NCBI GenBank assembly: GCA_963921825.1 | Contig: OY997589.1 | Coordinates: 70,044,523-70,108,522 of the forward strand | Source of the DNA: Erodium maritimum | Taxonomy: Eukaryota; Streptophyta; Magnoliopsida; Geraniales; Geraniaceae | Length of the DNA stretch: 64,000 bases | Reading direction: 5' to 3' | Shown here: positions 19,368 through 31,230 of the stretch, piece by piece | Layout: each line of letters opens with the position of its first letter | Position numbering within the stretch: position 1 is the stretch's first letter | Position numbers and translations under genes: made by a program | The notes under the pieces: generated by a model | The model's database searches: none | The model's input: the letters and a program-made list of their open reading frames with translations, nothing else | Told to the model about the DNA's origin: nothing

Positions 19368-20791
19368 ATGATGAAGATCCTCTCTTGGAACATGAGAGGA
19401 TCCTCCTCCGTTCAAAAATGGAGAGCTTTAAGAGATTTCATTCAGAAGCACAAACATTCTTTTATTGTCTTGCAGGAAACAAAGCTACAGACCTTACCCC
19501 CTTTTTTCCTGAGGTCAATATGTTTATTTAATGGCTGTGAGCTGGCTAGTATTGATGCTCAAGGCTTATCTGGTGGGATCTATTCTCTCTATAATACTGA
19601 AGATTTTAAAGTGCAAACCATCAAACCTATTGATCATGCTTTGATCTGGTTTGATCTTGGTTGGAACGCAACCGCCGTGTCTTCTCAGGGTTTGCTGCTA
19701 TCGAACCAAGCATTCTGCTAGCTAGGGTTCAACATGGATCTTTTTCCAGTTTGGGAGCGGCAGGTCGTTCTTTCACCTTCCTCGAGTGGGTTGAGACGCC
19801 GGGTGCTACGCTGACTGGGAGCGCCTAAGGATGGACTGTTGTTTGATGTGTCATGTTTGAGGAACTCAGCACCTTTTCCCCCGGTCCTCCTCGGTTTTCT
19901 CTTACCAGGTCGAGTGAGTGCTCGTTCAGGAGTCGTTTTGGGGTTGCTTTACCTTGGTAGGGTCCGGTGAGTACTTGTTCCGGAGTCGCAGTTTGGGGCC
20001 GATCTGGCCGGTTTCGGGTGGAGGGGCACGAATCACTTAGCCTTCTTGAGGCCAGAGGATTCACCCGTGCGGTCTCCTGTGGTACTGTTCACTAGTCCGA
20101 CCTAGGTTGCCCGAGCGGTCTCCTGAGGTACTGTTCACTAGTCTGGTGTAGTTGTTGTGGTGGACCGGGGTGGCTTTTTTGTCTTGTTTGTTCGTTTGTT
20201 TCTTTTGGTACTTTCGGCCTTTAGGCCGTTTTGTTGGACTTTGGTTTGGTTGTTGTGGTTTCTAACCCAGGACCCACACTTCCTTTTTAATGCATTTCTT
20301 TCTCTCTGATAAAAAAAAGGAATGAGATATCAATATTGCTATTGTAAATGTTTTTGCTCCTTGCATCCCTAGAGAGATTTCTATGGCAGAAATCTATGGC
20401 ATAAGCTTCTTGAGGAAATTCAAATCTTGGGAGATTTCTATATTTGTGCAGGTAATTTTAATACTATCCTAGATCCAACTGGGAAAATTGGTAGCTCTCA
20501 ATCCTTGTCCTCTATCAGACACTTCAATAATATCATTAATGAAGCTCCCCTAATTTATATTCATCTTAGTGGTGGGAAATACACTTCATTTGGAACTCAA
20601 TTTAGAGCTACAAGACTAGATAGAATTTTACTTGCTCCACAAGTAATTGCAAAATTACAAAATCTCACCCAGACTTGCATTGCTAGATCCATTTCTGATC
20701 ACAAACCTGTTCTCGTTGCTGATCCATTCATTGATTGGGGTCCAAGACCCTTTAAGTATTTGAATGCTTGGTTGGATCATCCTTTATTCTA
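19368..20791 (+). pseudogene. LINE-B endonuclease, interrupted by a retroposon
   Basis: 19368-19668 starts MMKILSWNMRGSSSVQKW with LQETKL, the L1 endonuclease N-terminus. After the 650-bp insertion 19669-20318 the reading continues (AIVNVFAPCIPRE, then GNFNTILDPTGKIG). Next come LSGGKYTSFG, ATRLDRILL, ISDHKPVL and DWGPRPFKYLNAWLDHPLF, the last residues before the MULE at 20792. Stops and small frameshifts are present. LINE-C has the same segments in the same order. Confidence 0.82.
19669..20318 (+). mobile_element. Poly(A)-tailed retroposon inserted in LINE-B
   Basis: This is a 650-bp segment with no reading frame of note. It ends in a LINE-like tail (tttctctctgataaaaaaaa) and interrupts the endonuclease frame of LINE-B. 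GGAA occurs at both edges. Two near-identical 'gcggtctcctgNggtactg' segments lie at about 20070-20140. It is probably a 5'-truncated non-autonomous LINE-derived element. Confidence 0.6.
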
Positions 20792-22798
20792 GGGTAAACT
20801 TCATCCCACTACCCTAAAAAAATTTAAATTTCAACCCACTACCATAACGAAACTTAGTTTCATCTCACTACCCTAACAAAACTTTTAGTTGCACTTTCAT
20901 ACCCGCCGTCAACTTGACATCCATTTTTGGATGGAAAATGGTAAAAAGTCCAAAATACCCCTCACTAACACTCAAATTTTTCAACAGCATGCCATTGGTT
21001 TTCAAAAATTCTTTTTATTTATTTATTTTATATAAATCAGTTTTTTTTTTATTTTTTAAAGGGTAAACTACAAATACCTACCCCAAACTTGTAGCGTTTA
21101 ACTGATATCTACCCTAAAGTTTTTTTTAACTGATACCTACTCAAATGTTTAGTTATTTAACTGATACCTACCATAAAGTTTTTTTTTTAACCGATACCTA
21201 CTCAGATGTTTAGCTAAAATGACGAAAATACCCTCAACTACATTTCAGTAATTATTTGAAAAAAAATATTTAAAAAATCACTTTTGTTAGGTATATATAT
21301 GTACTTATGAAATCACTTCAGTGGTATTTTAAAAAAATTATTTAAAAAATCATTGAGGGCATTTTCGTCATTTTACCTGTCTGCTTGGGCTATCAGTAAA
21401 TAACTAAACATCTGAGTAGGTATCAGTTACAAAAAAAACTTTAGGGTAGGTATCAGTTAAACGCTACAAGTTTGGGGTATGTATTTGTAATTTACCCTTT
21501 TTTAAAAATCAGTTTATTCTTTAAAAAAATCAGATTTTATTTTTTAAAAAATCATTTTTGTTTTATGAAAACAGTTTTTATTTTAAAAAATCACTATTTA
21601 TTTAAAAAAAATTTAAGTTTTAAGAAACATACTTTATTTTTAAAAATCATATTTTATTTTATAAAATTAGTTTTTATTTTTTTCAATTCAATTTTATTAT
21701 CAAAAATCAGTTTTTGTTTTTAAAAATTCAGTTTTATCATCAAAAATTAGTTATAATTTTTCTTTTTATTTTTTCATTACTCTTATTTTTTAGTAATTCA
21801 TTTTTTATTCTCATTTTAGTTTTTCATTTTTATTTTTTATTTTTTATTTTTCCAGATCTGCCATGAACACAAACTTGTTCTTCTCCTTATCGTTGAACCC
21901 CATACACCCACCAATCTCTGCAACTTTCAAACCCTTTATCACAACAACAAGTTTTACACAATCAATCTCTGCCTCTAATAAGAATCCATATTTGCCTCTA
22001 AGAATCCAACATCAATCCACAAATGAATCAACAAAAACTGTGTTTTACAAAATCAGATTCTGAAAAACATGTAAAAATCGTAACAAACAAAACTTGAGAT
22101 TTGCAGAGACGAAAATGGGTTACTTCGTTCCTATTTGAAAAGAACCAGAGATAGAACACACAATGGATTGGAATCAATAGGTGAGAAAGGGAGAAGAAAT
22201 CCCTAGATCTGCAAGAGGCGGCCGGATTTGCGTGGTGGCAGAGCTAAGCGAGCTTGGGACTGATTTTTCACCCTCATGCACGAGAAATTTCCGGATCTGC
22301 TCGTAGCAACCACGGCTCGCGCGACCTCTTCTCGCCGCCGAAGGAACCGAGCCCAAACCAAGCTCAGGTCACCAACACCTCGCCGAGAAGCAAGCACCAT
22401 GGCCACACACCAGCTTCCTCCGGACTTTGTGGTCACGATATTGATGGAGGGTTGTTTTGGGAAGATGAAGAGCACGCACAAATTTGGAAAATGAAGTGAA
22501 GAACTTAGGTTTGAAAGGGGAGAATTGATGATGGAGGCGTGAGAGAGATCTGAAATAAGATAAGAAAATGAGATAAATTAGGGTTCAAAACTATCTAAGG
22601 GTATTTTTGGTATTTTATTGAAAGATATGGTCATGTGTTAGGCACATGACCATTTTCCATCCAAAATGGATGGAAAGTTAACGGTAGGTACTAAATTGAC
22701 ACTTAAAATTTCGTTAGGGTAGTGAGATGAAACTAAGTTTCGTTAGGGTAGTGGGTTGGAATTTAAGTTTTTTTAGGGTAGTGGGATGAAGTTTACCC
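20792..22798. mobile_element. Mutator-like element (MULE), non-autonomous, 2.0 kb
   Basis: Long terminal inverted repeats (about 170 bp) start GGGTAAACTTCATCCCACTAC and are flanked by a perfect 9-bp duplication TTTATTCTA (20783-20791 and 22799-22807). A 9-bp duplication with long inverted repeats is the Mutator signature. No transposase is present. The interior is very AT-rich on the left (with a nested MULE at 21061-21497) and has a GC-richer part at 22240-22480, which may be captured host sequence but was not recognised. It splits LINE-B after the HPLF residues. Confidence 0.9.
21061..21497. mobile_element. Small MULE nested in the 20.8-kb MULE (437 bp)
   Basis: The inverted repeats begin GGGTAAACTACAAATACC and end GTATTTGTAATTTACCC, continuing inward for over 90 bp (ccccaaacttgtagcg, actgatacctac). 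A 9-bp duplication TTTTTTAAA flanks it (21052-21060, 21498-21506). There is no coding sequence. Confidence 0.88.
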
Positions 22799-22807
22799 TT
22801 TATTCTA

Positions 22808-23085
22808 TAGTGCTGTCAGATTATTTGGGAATCTTTGAAGGTCCATAGGGAGCCTAATTATGTTATCTAGCTTAAGTTGAAGAAGCTTAAAGATTTTTTT
22901 AAAGCAGTGGAACATTGAGGTGTTTGGAAATTTAGAAAAAATTATTGATAGCCTTCAATAAGAAATTAATTTGTTAAATGGTTCTGTGGAGATGAGAGAA
23001 TTAAAAGAGATAGAAAGATCTAGGAGAGCTTTTTGTAGTGCTCTCCTAATACAGAAGTTGAAGGCTTCGTCTGTTGGCTAATTTT
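22808..23085 (+). pseudogene. LINE-B segment between endonuclease and reverse transcriptase
   Basis: In shifting frames the sequence gives LKLKKLKDFFK, EVFGNLEKIIDSLQ, EINLLNG and LLIQKLKA. These match the equivalent LINE-C segment (FKLKALRDF, ETFGWLEKVIEDLN, INALDSL, LIQKLKL). The LINE ends or becomes unrecognisable near 23.09 kb, before the reverse-transcriptase motifs. Confidence 0.65.
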
Positions 23086-23090
23086 TAGCT

Positions 23091-24230
23091 TCCAGGTACA
23101 AGACAAACGAGCTATGTAATTCGTGAAGATATTTAGAGCTCAATTGATCGCTGTCTGATCCAAGATGTTAGTCCGAATATCATCTAACACCTGGAACACA
23201 CACGTGTTATATATTGAAGATAAGTATTGAGTGTTGCCTTATTTAAAGATAAATATATTATATTTTATATCTTGAAGATACTTATACTCCAAGCATCATA
23301 TTCATTTGAGACTGGTTTCCTATCTTGAATATACTTCCATATCTAAAAAATCTGTTTGCTTTAGGAATTTTTCCAAGTTAAGGAAACTCGGAGATATTAC
23401 TTGATCGTGACTTCAAGGATGAAGAAAACCCTAGGAGCCACGTTTTACAAGTTGGAGCAGCTATAAAAGGTCAAAAGATATTCCATTAGAAGCTATTGGT
23501 CGACATTATCTGAAGACGTCGTCGACACCATTGTTGCCCTCATGGAAACAGTTCGTTGTTCTTTTCTTTAACCTTTAGAGCTCCCAAGCGTGTTGGACTA
23601 GCGTGTTGGGAGGATGAATGTTTTGAATAAGGAACAACGACATTTGCACTCAAACACCATTCACAACTGAATGAGTTGTTTCAAGTTGGATTCACCCTAG
23701 GAGCATAACTGAAGAGGGATGAAGATGTGGTTGTGTTATTGAGATTCATCATCAACCCTGAAGAACAAGACCAGATCGAGACTGAAGGGTTCGAAACAAT
23801 CCGAGACAGAGGGGCTCGTGGAGTGGAATCAAGAGTGGCTCTTGGATTCAGGTGGAGACCCTGATTAGGTTCGCACTTTGTATTAATAACATAGGTTCGA
23901 TCTACGATGATATGAGTAACTTATATGTTGAATATTACATTATAGTGAAAGGTTTCCACTGACAAAGTTTCCCCCAGATATAAATATGAAGTACTGAACT
24001 GGTTACCAATCTTTGTGTCTTCACGATTGATTGTTCTTCATTGTTTAATTCTCCATACTGTTCTGACGCAAGATGTCTGTCCACATGTCATAACGTCATA
24101 TACGACATCGTAATGTCTTACCATCTCGGACGACATATTGCTAATGCACCTGACTAGAATTTCATTTACGAGTCGATGGAAGACGACGAGTAGGTATAGC
24201 TTTTATGCTTTTTTCTATCGAGGTGGAGAT
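23091..24230 (+). repeat. Copia-like LTR or internal relic, unclassified
   Basis: No reading frame of note. The stretch has an LTR-like character (AT-rich, with a 'ctataaaagg' box near 23461) and ends in a polypurine tract aggtggagat (24221-24230) directly before TGTTAC, as at the 3' end of a copia internal region. No gag or pol motif was seen. Homology to a named family could not be established. Confidence 0.35.
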
Positions 24231-25104
24231 TGTTACTTTTTGTCCAAAAGCCAATGAACATGGGCCCATCACTTAATCTCATTTATCATTTGTCTTATGT
24301 TAGAACAAATGTGAACAAGGGTTTGGTGTACATAAAATTTGAGGTGGTTGCACAAATTGCAGAGAAGAAAAATAATGAAGTCACAAGATGAGAGAGAGAT
24401 GAAGAACCATATTTATGGTTATGGTTGTGTTATAGGAGAGACAAGAGCTTGGTTGTGGCTCCTTTTGTTATGTGGTTGCTACAAAAATTCAATAAATGAC
24501 TTGTGTGATCTATTGCTTTGTTGATTTGTGATGCAGAGAGACCAAGAGATAGGTTGGCCTTTTTTTGTTTTGTTTTCATGGACGGAGTGGTGGCCAAATG
24601 AGAGTGCAATGCTAAATATTGATCATGTTAAAGAACCAATTTATTTAGTGGTTGGATTGCCGAGCAAACAAGGAGGAGCAAGATAACGCAGGCTACTTGG
24701 TTTCATGTGTGTTAATTGTAGGCACTTTCTTGATCTCCATCTTTACTTCTCGGAGTTAGTTATTTGTAACAAAAGATTAGATTTATTTTTTTGATGATTA
24801 CATATCTTTTTGTATTGAGAAATATGGAATATGTTTGTAGTTGTCAGATTGTTTCTCGAGTAATACAAAGGAATTCATTGTTGTCCCATGGATGTAGGCA
24901 TATTGCAGAACTACATAAAAGTTGTTTTTTGTTTGTTTTTTTTATACGCTTTATTTATTATTCAATATTTATCTGTATATTGGGCATTTTCAATTAAGGA
25001 TTAAGTCCTACGATTTGTGATTGATATTCGTTTTAAGTTAATTCATCTCATTTTATTTCAACAAATCTAATTGATTTCCCGCGTGAATTTTGTTTATTGT
25101 TTAT
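24231..25104 (+). repeat. Probable copia-like LTR flanked by polypurine tract and primer-binding site
   Basis: It begins TGTTAC right after a polypurine tract. A primer-binding-like TTTGGTATCAGG starts near 25104. The stretch between is AT-rich without genes. An LTR with the 3' end of an internal region on its left and the start of one on its right suggests a recombined or tandem copy. It lacks a second LTR, and the boundaries are uncertain. Confidence 0.35.
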
Positions 25105-25150
25105 TTGGTATCAGGTTTACTACAAAATTGTGAGCTGCTCTAAATACTTG

Positions 25151-27386
25151 TTTTTTTATATCAGCGAGGCAAATATATAAATGAAGCCTATTCTGAGGTG
25201 AAAGAGGAGTACAAGATGGTCTAGCTACAGACATCAAAACCCAAAGAATGACTCAACCAGCTATAAGGGTAAGAAGAAAACAACAACCAATATCAGATAT
25301 AGACTCGAGCGCTGACATGAAAGCTTAGCCTCTAAAGAATCCCAACAAGGGGGGAATACATTGAAGGGGTAACCATGGGTCCTAACCCCCCTTGAGGTTT
25401 GTTTTGGTGATCCTAACTGGGCTTGCCCTTTCCTTGCACTTCCCAACTGTGACTTTCCCATTTTTTGCGCAAACTAACATCTTCCGTCTATTTAGACGAT
25501 TCCGTTAAAAAAAATGCTATTGTGCACGTGACCAACACATGTCAAAAACCTACCGTAATCCATTAAAATAGACAGAAATTGTTAGTTTTCGCAAAAAAAA
25601 GGTCAAGCGTAGTTGGGAAGTGTAAGGAAAGGTCAAGCCCAGTTAGGATCGCCAAAACAAACCTCAAGGGGGGCTAGGACCCACAGTTTTCCATACGTTG
25701 AAATTAGTCTCACTACCCAAATTTAACAAACATTAAGAACACAAAAAAAGGTCTAATACCTAAATTTAACAACCATGACGCTCTAAAAGTAAAAAGGATC
25801 TATCAATATCCAGATTTGACCAATAGGAAGCACATAATGAAAAGACTTCCAACAGACGCTGGAGCTCGAACTCAGTCCTCCGAAACCCAATTCCAGCCAA
25901 CATCGAGAAACACCGTAAAGGGGGAGGACCGATATTTTTACCAAGAACAAACTCAAAACCTCAAAGTAGGCAACATCAAGTCATCTCTTCCAGGAATCCG
26001 AGGCTAGAACTCAAGCTGAGCGTTCCGAAACCATGATCATAACCCCTCGCCAGCCAACACCTAGCGAGGACCTAAGAGGGAAGGCCTGTAATTGTACTGA
26101 TCACGATCCAACCTGAATCCGGACAGAACTGACACCAAGTCCAACCGAGAAGAGCAACGCCACACCGAAAGCCAAAACAACAACACTTCAAAAACTGCAC
26201 ACCCTAGCTGATAGTCACTGAAACTCACACTCAACCCTCCATAACTCAACTCTAGTAAACACCGAGAAGAGCCTCAAAGGGGAAGGACCAGTATTTCTAC
26301 CAAGAGCGAGTTCAAATGTCCAGGCAGGCTGAAGGAAATCATCACTACCGGAGATCCGAAGCTGGAACTCAAGCTGAGCGTTCCGAAATCGTAACCTGTA
26401 ACCCCTTTCCAACCAACATTAAGAAAGGACCCGAAGGAGAATGCCTGTAATTATACCGAGCAAGACATAGCCGAACCCGGACAGATCTGATTCCCAACCT
26501 AATAGAAAAGTGCAACACAACACTACGAGAGGTCACCCAATCAACGCAACTACAACGCCTCGACACTCCAAAAATCTGACCACAAACTCCAGAACTTACC
26601 CCAAATCACTGGTGACAACAACAACACATACCAACACCACCGAAGGCACAACCCCAACAACCGAACAACAACAACAACCGAACAACAAGAAAGGTGAAAA
26701 GAGGATAAAATTAGAATTCAAATCAGACCTGACAAACAAACGGTGGATGCCACACGGAACCGATTTAGACCCGGCCCCAGACCCATTCGGCCAACACAGC
26801 CATGCCCAAACCTACGCCTCACCCAACCCACTGGCCAATCCAAACCTGTGTCTGACCTGAAACAAATCAGATCAAACCAGAAGACAACGAGGACAATGAG
26901 AAGAACGAAGCAGCATCCTCACTCTGGCAAGACGAACCGCAACACCAACGAGAAGCAACCCCAACACCAGCACCGACGAGAAGCTACGTCTGGGGCTCCA
27001 ATGCGCAACGATTGAAAAACCAAGCTAGAACTCGAGCACGAGGCCGAGTACCAACAACAAGAACAAACATGTCATGCGAAGAATCATGAGAAGCAGTGAA
27101 AACAAACCCCACTAGGCGTTTTTCGACAACGACAAGGTGTGAGCTAACGACGAGCAAAATCCATCTGAGCAACAGATATGAAGTCTTGCCCGCACAAAGA
27201 GAAAAGGAGTGGAAGGGAGGAAGGGAAGGGGGGAAGGCAACTAGAGAGCTCCACAGACGAGAGCCGAGGCCGGAGAGGCCGGCCATCGCCGGTTGAGGAC
27301 ACCAAGGGGCACCGGCGGCTTAAGTTTAATTTAGGATTTTTTTGGAGGTAGAGAGAATAGAGGGGAGAGAATTCTCTTATGGTTCC
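25151..27386 (-). mobile_element. Non-autonomous poly(A) retroposon, copy i (2.2 kb)
   Basis: The minus-strand element has its poly(A) tail as the T run at 25151-25157, a LINE-like 3' end (tcctctttcacctcagaat on the minus strand), and a gene-leader-like 5' end near 27386. An 11-bp duplication with one mismatch, CTAAATACTTG / CTAAATACTAG, flanks it (25140-25150, 27387-27397). No LINE protein is encoded. It contains four related 60-90-bp modules (see finding) and a 328-bp MULE-type MITE at 25366-25693. Copies ii and iii at 37-41 kb are the same family. Confidence 0.72.
25366..25693. mobile_element. Small MULE-type MITE (328 bp)
   Basis: Its long inverted repeats (about 80 bp: GGGTCCTANCCCCCCTTGAGG, then tttgttttggcgatcctaac) are flanked by the 9-bp duplication TACATTGAA / TACGTTGAA (one mismatch). 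The ends are related to those of the 9.2-kb MULE at 27409-36586. It is inserted in the 3' region of retroposon copy i. Confidence 0.8.
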
Positions 27387-27408
27387 CTAAATACTAGGTT
27401 TAAAACAA

Positions 27409-27545
27409 GGGGAAACCATGTGTCCTAATCAGGTTTAAGCTTTGTTTTGACGAACCTAACTGAGCTTAACCTTTTTTTATTTCCTATATGTGACCTTTAC
27501 ACAATTTACACAAGCTATCAATAACCGTCAAAAATCATGATAGTG
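27409..27545 (+). repeat. Left terminal inverted repeat of the 9.2-kb MULE
   Basis: It pairs with 36420-36586. Shared blocks include CTAATCAGGTTTAAGCTTT and acaatttacacaa. Confidence 0.75.
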
Positions 27546-28456
27546 TTGGCTTTGAAAAGAAAAAGACAGAAATACCCTTTAATCTAACTCTAATTTTTTT
27601 TAAATGCCATTAAACCTTCCTTCATCTTCTTCCCTTCATCTCATGATTAATTTTCTTAGTTAATTCTTATTTCCCTAATCCATATTAAAATATAATATTA
27701 AAATTAAAATTAGAAAGGTTTTTTTTTTATGAACAAGTTTTTGTTTTATAAACCAAGTTTTCGAATCAAAAACTTGGGCAAGGGACTAGCCCTCCAAGAG
27801 TACCAACCAATACAATGTTCGATCATTACCCCATCCTACCCAACTTAAAGTTGCAAAGAAATTCAAACCTACAAACCTTCCCTTTGGTTACTTGTGACCC
27901 AAGGTAACCAGCAAAACAACTTGTGGTTGCTTGTGACGCAGGCCAACCCAACCGGATACAATACAATGCAAAAACAAAAGAGAGAAGCCCAAAGTAACAC
28001 AACCAGCACTACCCCATAAGTTCCACTACCCAACCCAGCAGCAAAACCTTAAATTTAGTACAAGTAAATCCAAAAAATAGTCAACCTCTTCTGCCCAATT
28101 TATGTAGAACCCCCCAGCAGCACCAAGACGAATGGACAACTCCATAGAACCCCAATATGCAGCAACAATTTAGTCTGTAGCAACCAAAGCCAGAACAAAC
28201 CCTTGAGAGCCTTGACCTGCAAAAAAGCCCTTCCAAAACCAGTGGGGAAGCCCATCAACACAAGACCACAATTACAACCAGCAGAACCAGACACTCACCC
28301 TAATGTAAGCTACCCACTCTCAACAAGTGAAACAAAAAGACCCCCACACTCAGAAGCTTTAACCAACAAAACTAGTCCAAAACAAACCTTACCAAACTCA
28401 CCACAGTCCCCAAACCCTCCCCAGACCTCCCTCCCAAATCCCAAGAGTAGTTCCAA

Positions 28457-30201
28457 TTACACATACTTCTTTTTGAAGCAACCCCAAGGTTTTTCAATCC
28501 ACTCCAAAAAGGAAAATGATTGCTTATTTTTCTGATTAGCCCATAACAGCTGAAAGGAAGCACTCTGAACCTGTTGAAACACCTCAGTAGGTTGCAAGGC
28601 AATGTCATTGAAGATCCAGTTGTTTCTACAAAGCCATATCCTCCAAATAACCAAAGAAAAGAACATACTCCAAGGAGACTTGTTGCTAGAAGGACCAGGT
28701 TTCTTCCAGGAGATGAACCAATCTTTAATTGATTCATTACAACCAGTTTGAATCCTCCACCAGTTCAGGCATAAACCCCATACTTCCCAGCTCCAGAAAC
28801 ACCCTAAAAACAAGTGATCTATTTCCTCTGGTTCCTCTCCACAAAAAGGACACCAAATATTCTGTGAGTACAATCCTCTAGCTAGTAAGAAGCATTTGGT
28901 TGGAATAGCTTGATGGCACAAAAGCCAAATGAAGGCTGCTATTTTTGGAGGAAGAATTGGTTCCCATAGTAATGCAGACCACTCCAGATCATCCTCATAG
29001 TTATCATCCAAATGTTTGTACATTGATTGCACTGAAAAGCCCTTCTGATCAACTACCCAAGATACCTTATCAGCCTCCAAATTGAGATCAGGCATAATGT
29101 TGATCAGATTACAAAGTAGCACAAATTGGTCTTCTTCCCAACCTCTTAACTCTCTTCTAAAAATTAGGATCCAGTCCCCATTGCTCCAGAACCTTGAGAC
29201 CACTGCCTGTTTTTGAATACTTAAATGAAAAAGCCTCTGGAAAAGTACCTTCAAGGGGATGTCAAAAACCCACAGGTCTTCCCAAAATTTCACTGAGTTA
29301 GCAGATTGCACTGACCATTTCAGGCCAGAAGCACCAAAGGCTGAGGCAAATTTAGGATGCACCAAAAAAGATTGAATGTGCTTCAAAAAACATTGTCCAT
29401 TATGCAGAAGAAATTTAGATAGATCCCATTCAGAGCTATCCCAACCATATTTAGAGCATAATAGCTTTTTCCATAAAGAATCCTCTTCCAGAGCAAATCT
29501 CAACCACCATCTAGCCAAGAGAGACCAGTTCATAATGCTCAACCTTTTAATCCCCAAACCTCCAGCACTCTTAGGTCTGCAAATAAGCTCCCACCTTAAC
29601 TTATGAAGTCCTTTTTTCTCAGAAGAACCAGACCATAAGAACCTTTTTTCCCACTTTTCCATATCCTTGATAACCCCCTTTGGAGCCTTGTAGATTGACA
29701 TGTAATACAGGGCAAGGAAGAAAGAGAGGATTTAATGAGAGTGATCCTGCCTCCCAAGGATTTATGCTTGCCTTCCCAAAGACTCAATTTACTTTTAAAC
29801 TTCTTGAGAATGGGTTCCCAGGTTTTGGCCCTCCTTGGATTGGCCCCCAACTTAAATCCCAAGTAATTGAAAGGAAGTTGCATATCTGAGCAGCCTAAAA
29901 TCTCAATGATTTCATTGATCTGCACAGTGGCAGGATTTAATAACAAAACTTGGCATTTATGGAAATTGAGTTTCAAACCAGTGGCCTTTTGGAGGATATT
30001 CAAGGTGTGTTTTAAGTTGATAGCTTGTTGAAGACCAGCTTGAATGAAAATGAGAGTGTCATCAACAAACTGAAGGTGAGAGATCTCAGGTCCATTGCTA
30101 CTACATTGTACTCCACTTAACATATGAGAAGTAATCCCTCTAACCATGAGTTGATGAAGGCTTTCAGCCACCAAAGCAAATAGTAATGGGGAGATAGAGC
30201 A
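28457..30201 (-). pseudogene. LINE-C reverse transcriptase C-terminal half and zinc-binding region
   Basis: After the LTR the reading resumes with LLFALVAESLHQLM, the catalytic FVDD (ISHLQFVDDTLIF), TGLKLNFHKCQ and YLGFKLGANPRRAKTW. The frame then changes near 29.65 kb and continues with YKAPKGVIKDMEKWEKRFLW and GGLGIKRLS. The zinc-binding segment (PPKIAAFIWLLCHQAIPT, with CPFCGEEPEEIDHLFLGC) precedes the stop at 28457. The last 414 residues are open. No RNase H follows. Confidence 0.9.
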
Positions 30202-31098
30202 TGTAAGACCCGCCCCCGGTCGATCCCGGTAAAACCGGTGAATCCTAGCTGAGTTTGACTTTCGGCCGGAAAAGTCAACCGTTGACTCGGAAAGTCAGTC
30301 GGGACCTTTCCGGGGCCCAAAAAGCTTAGCCATTAGCACGGTTAGCTTAGTTGGGTCGTTTCCTTCAGTTTCACTGTAATATTGCTAAAGTCAACTATCG
30401 GTCAAACTCGGGCTTAATATCGGTTATTTGTCGATAAATTTTGCAAAGCTGGAAAATAATTAAATAGGAGTGACCTCACATGACACTTGTCATGCTTGGC
30501 TTGGAGGATGAGAATTGGGGCTTCGAATGACCCTTATACCCTCCTAAGTTACCTTTAAAGGGATAAGACCTTAAGGGCTTTTGAGTAAATTGACATTTTA
30601 GGTCATTTAAAGGAAAGAGAGCAACAAATTCAGCCCATTTGTTGTTGTTTCAGCCGAAATTCACAAGGGAGAGAGGAGGAGGAGCTCACTTGCTTGAGGA
30701 AGAAGATAGAGAGGAAAGCTTGGATTTTGAAGCTTGTTCTTGGTCCCTTTGCCTCCATTTTCACTCCATCTTCTCCATCTCAACCATCTAGAGGTAAGGA
30801 TGCTCTCAACTCTCCATTTTTTCCACTTCCAATATATGGGTTTTGTGGGTTTTGGCTCAAAAGTTGAAGAACTTGCTCTTGGTTTGATTGTTTGGAGAAG
30901 AAGTAGTGAAGTAGGTTGTTGGATTGAGTTTTGGTTGAAGTTTGATGAACCCATTGAGGGTGTGGTTGCTGGGTATTTTGATGAATTGATTTTGGAGCTA
31001 GGAGAGTTTAGAAATGGAGTTTGTGTTGGGTTTTTGGTGAAAATCGAGTTGGGGAAGAAAGGGGAAGGAGTTGGTCAGGTCTGATACGGCAGCTGACC

Positions 31099-31230
31099 CG
31101 GACCGGGCCAGGTACCGGCACGGTAGGCTGCACGGGACGTGCCTGGTACCGGCACGGCACCCGGCACGGAACGGGCCTGGTACCAGCACGGCACCCGGCA
31201 CGGAACGGGCCTGGTACCGGCACGGGACCT
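31099..31230. repeat. GC-rich minisatellite inside LTR3
   Basis: Imperfect units of about 36 bp are built on cctggtaccggcacgg and acccggcacggaacgg, about three copies. It produces spurious open frames on both strands. Confidence 0.75.

Larger units (their letters stand above)
11000..23090 (+). mobile_element. Decayed L1-type LINE (LINE-B), fragmented by later insertions
   Basis: Collinear plus-strand pieces of one L1 element are ORF1-like sequence (11159-11386, 17287-19110), endonuclease (19368-19668, 20319-20791) and the linker before the reverse transcriptase (22808-23085). Insertions separate them: the LTR pair 11392-17281, a retroposon 19669-20318 and a MULE 20792-22798. At each gap the flanking pieces fit together, two of them with clear target duplications. 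The reverse-transcriptase core itself is absent. The protein pieces are close to those of LINE-C (27.7-34.5 kb), for example the shared DWGPRPFK segment. The left end is approximate and may include a 5' leader from about 10.9 kb. Confidence 0.75.

Noticed and set aside
24339-24997. Short open frames of 61-68 codons
   Set aside because: They lie in AT-rich LTR-like DNA, with no motif and no splice signals.
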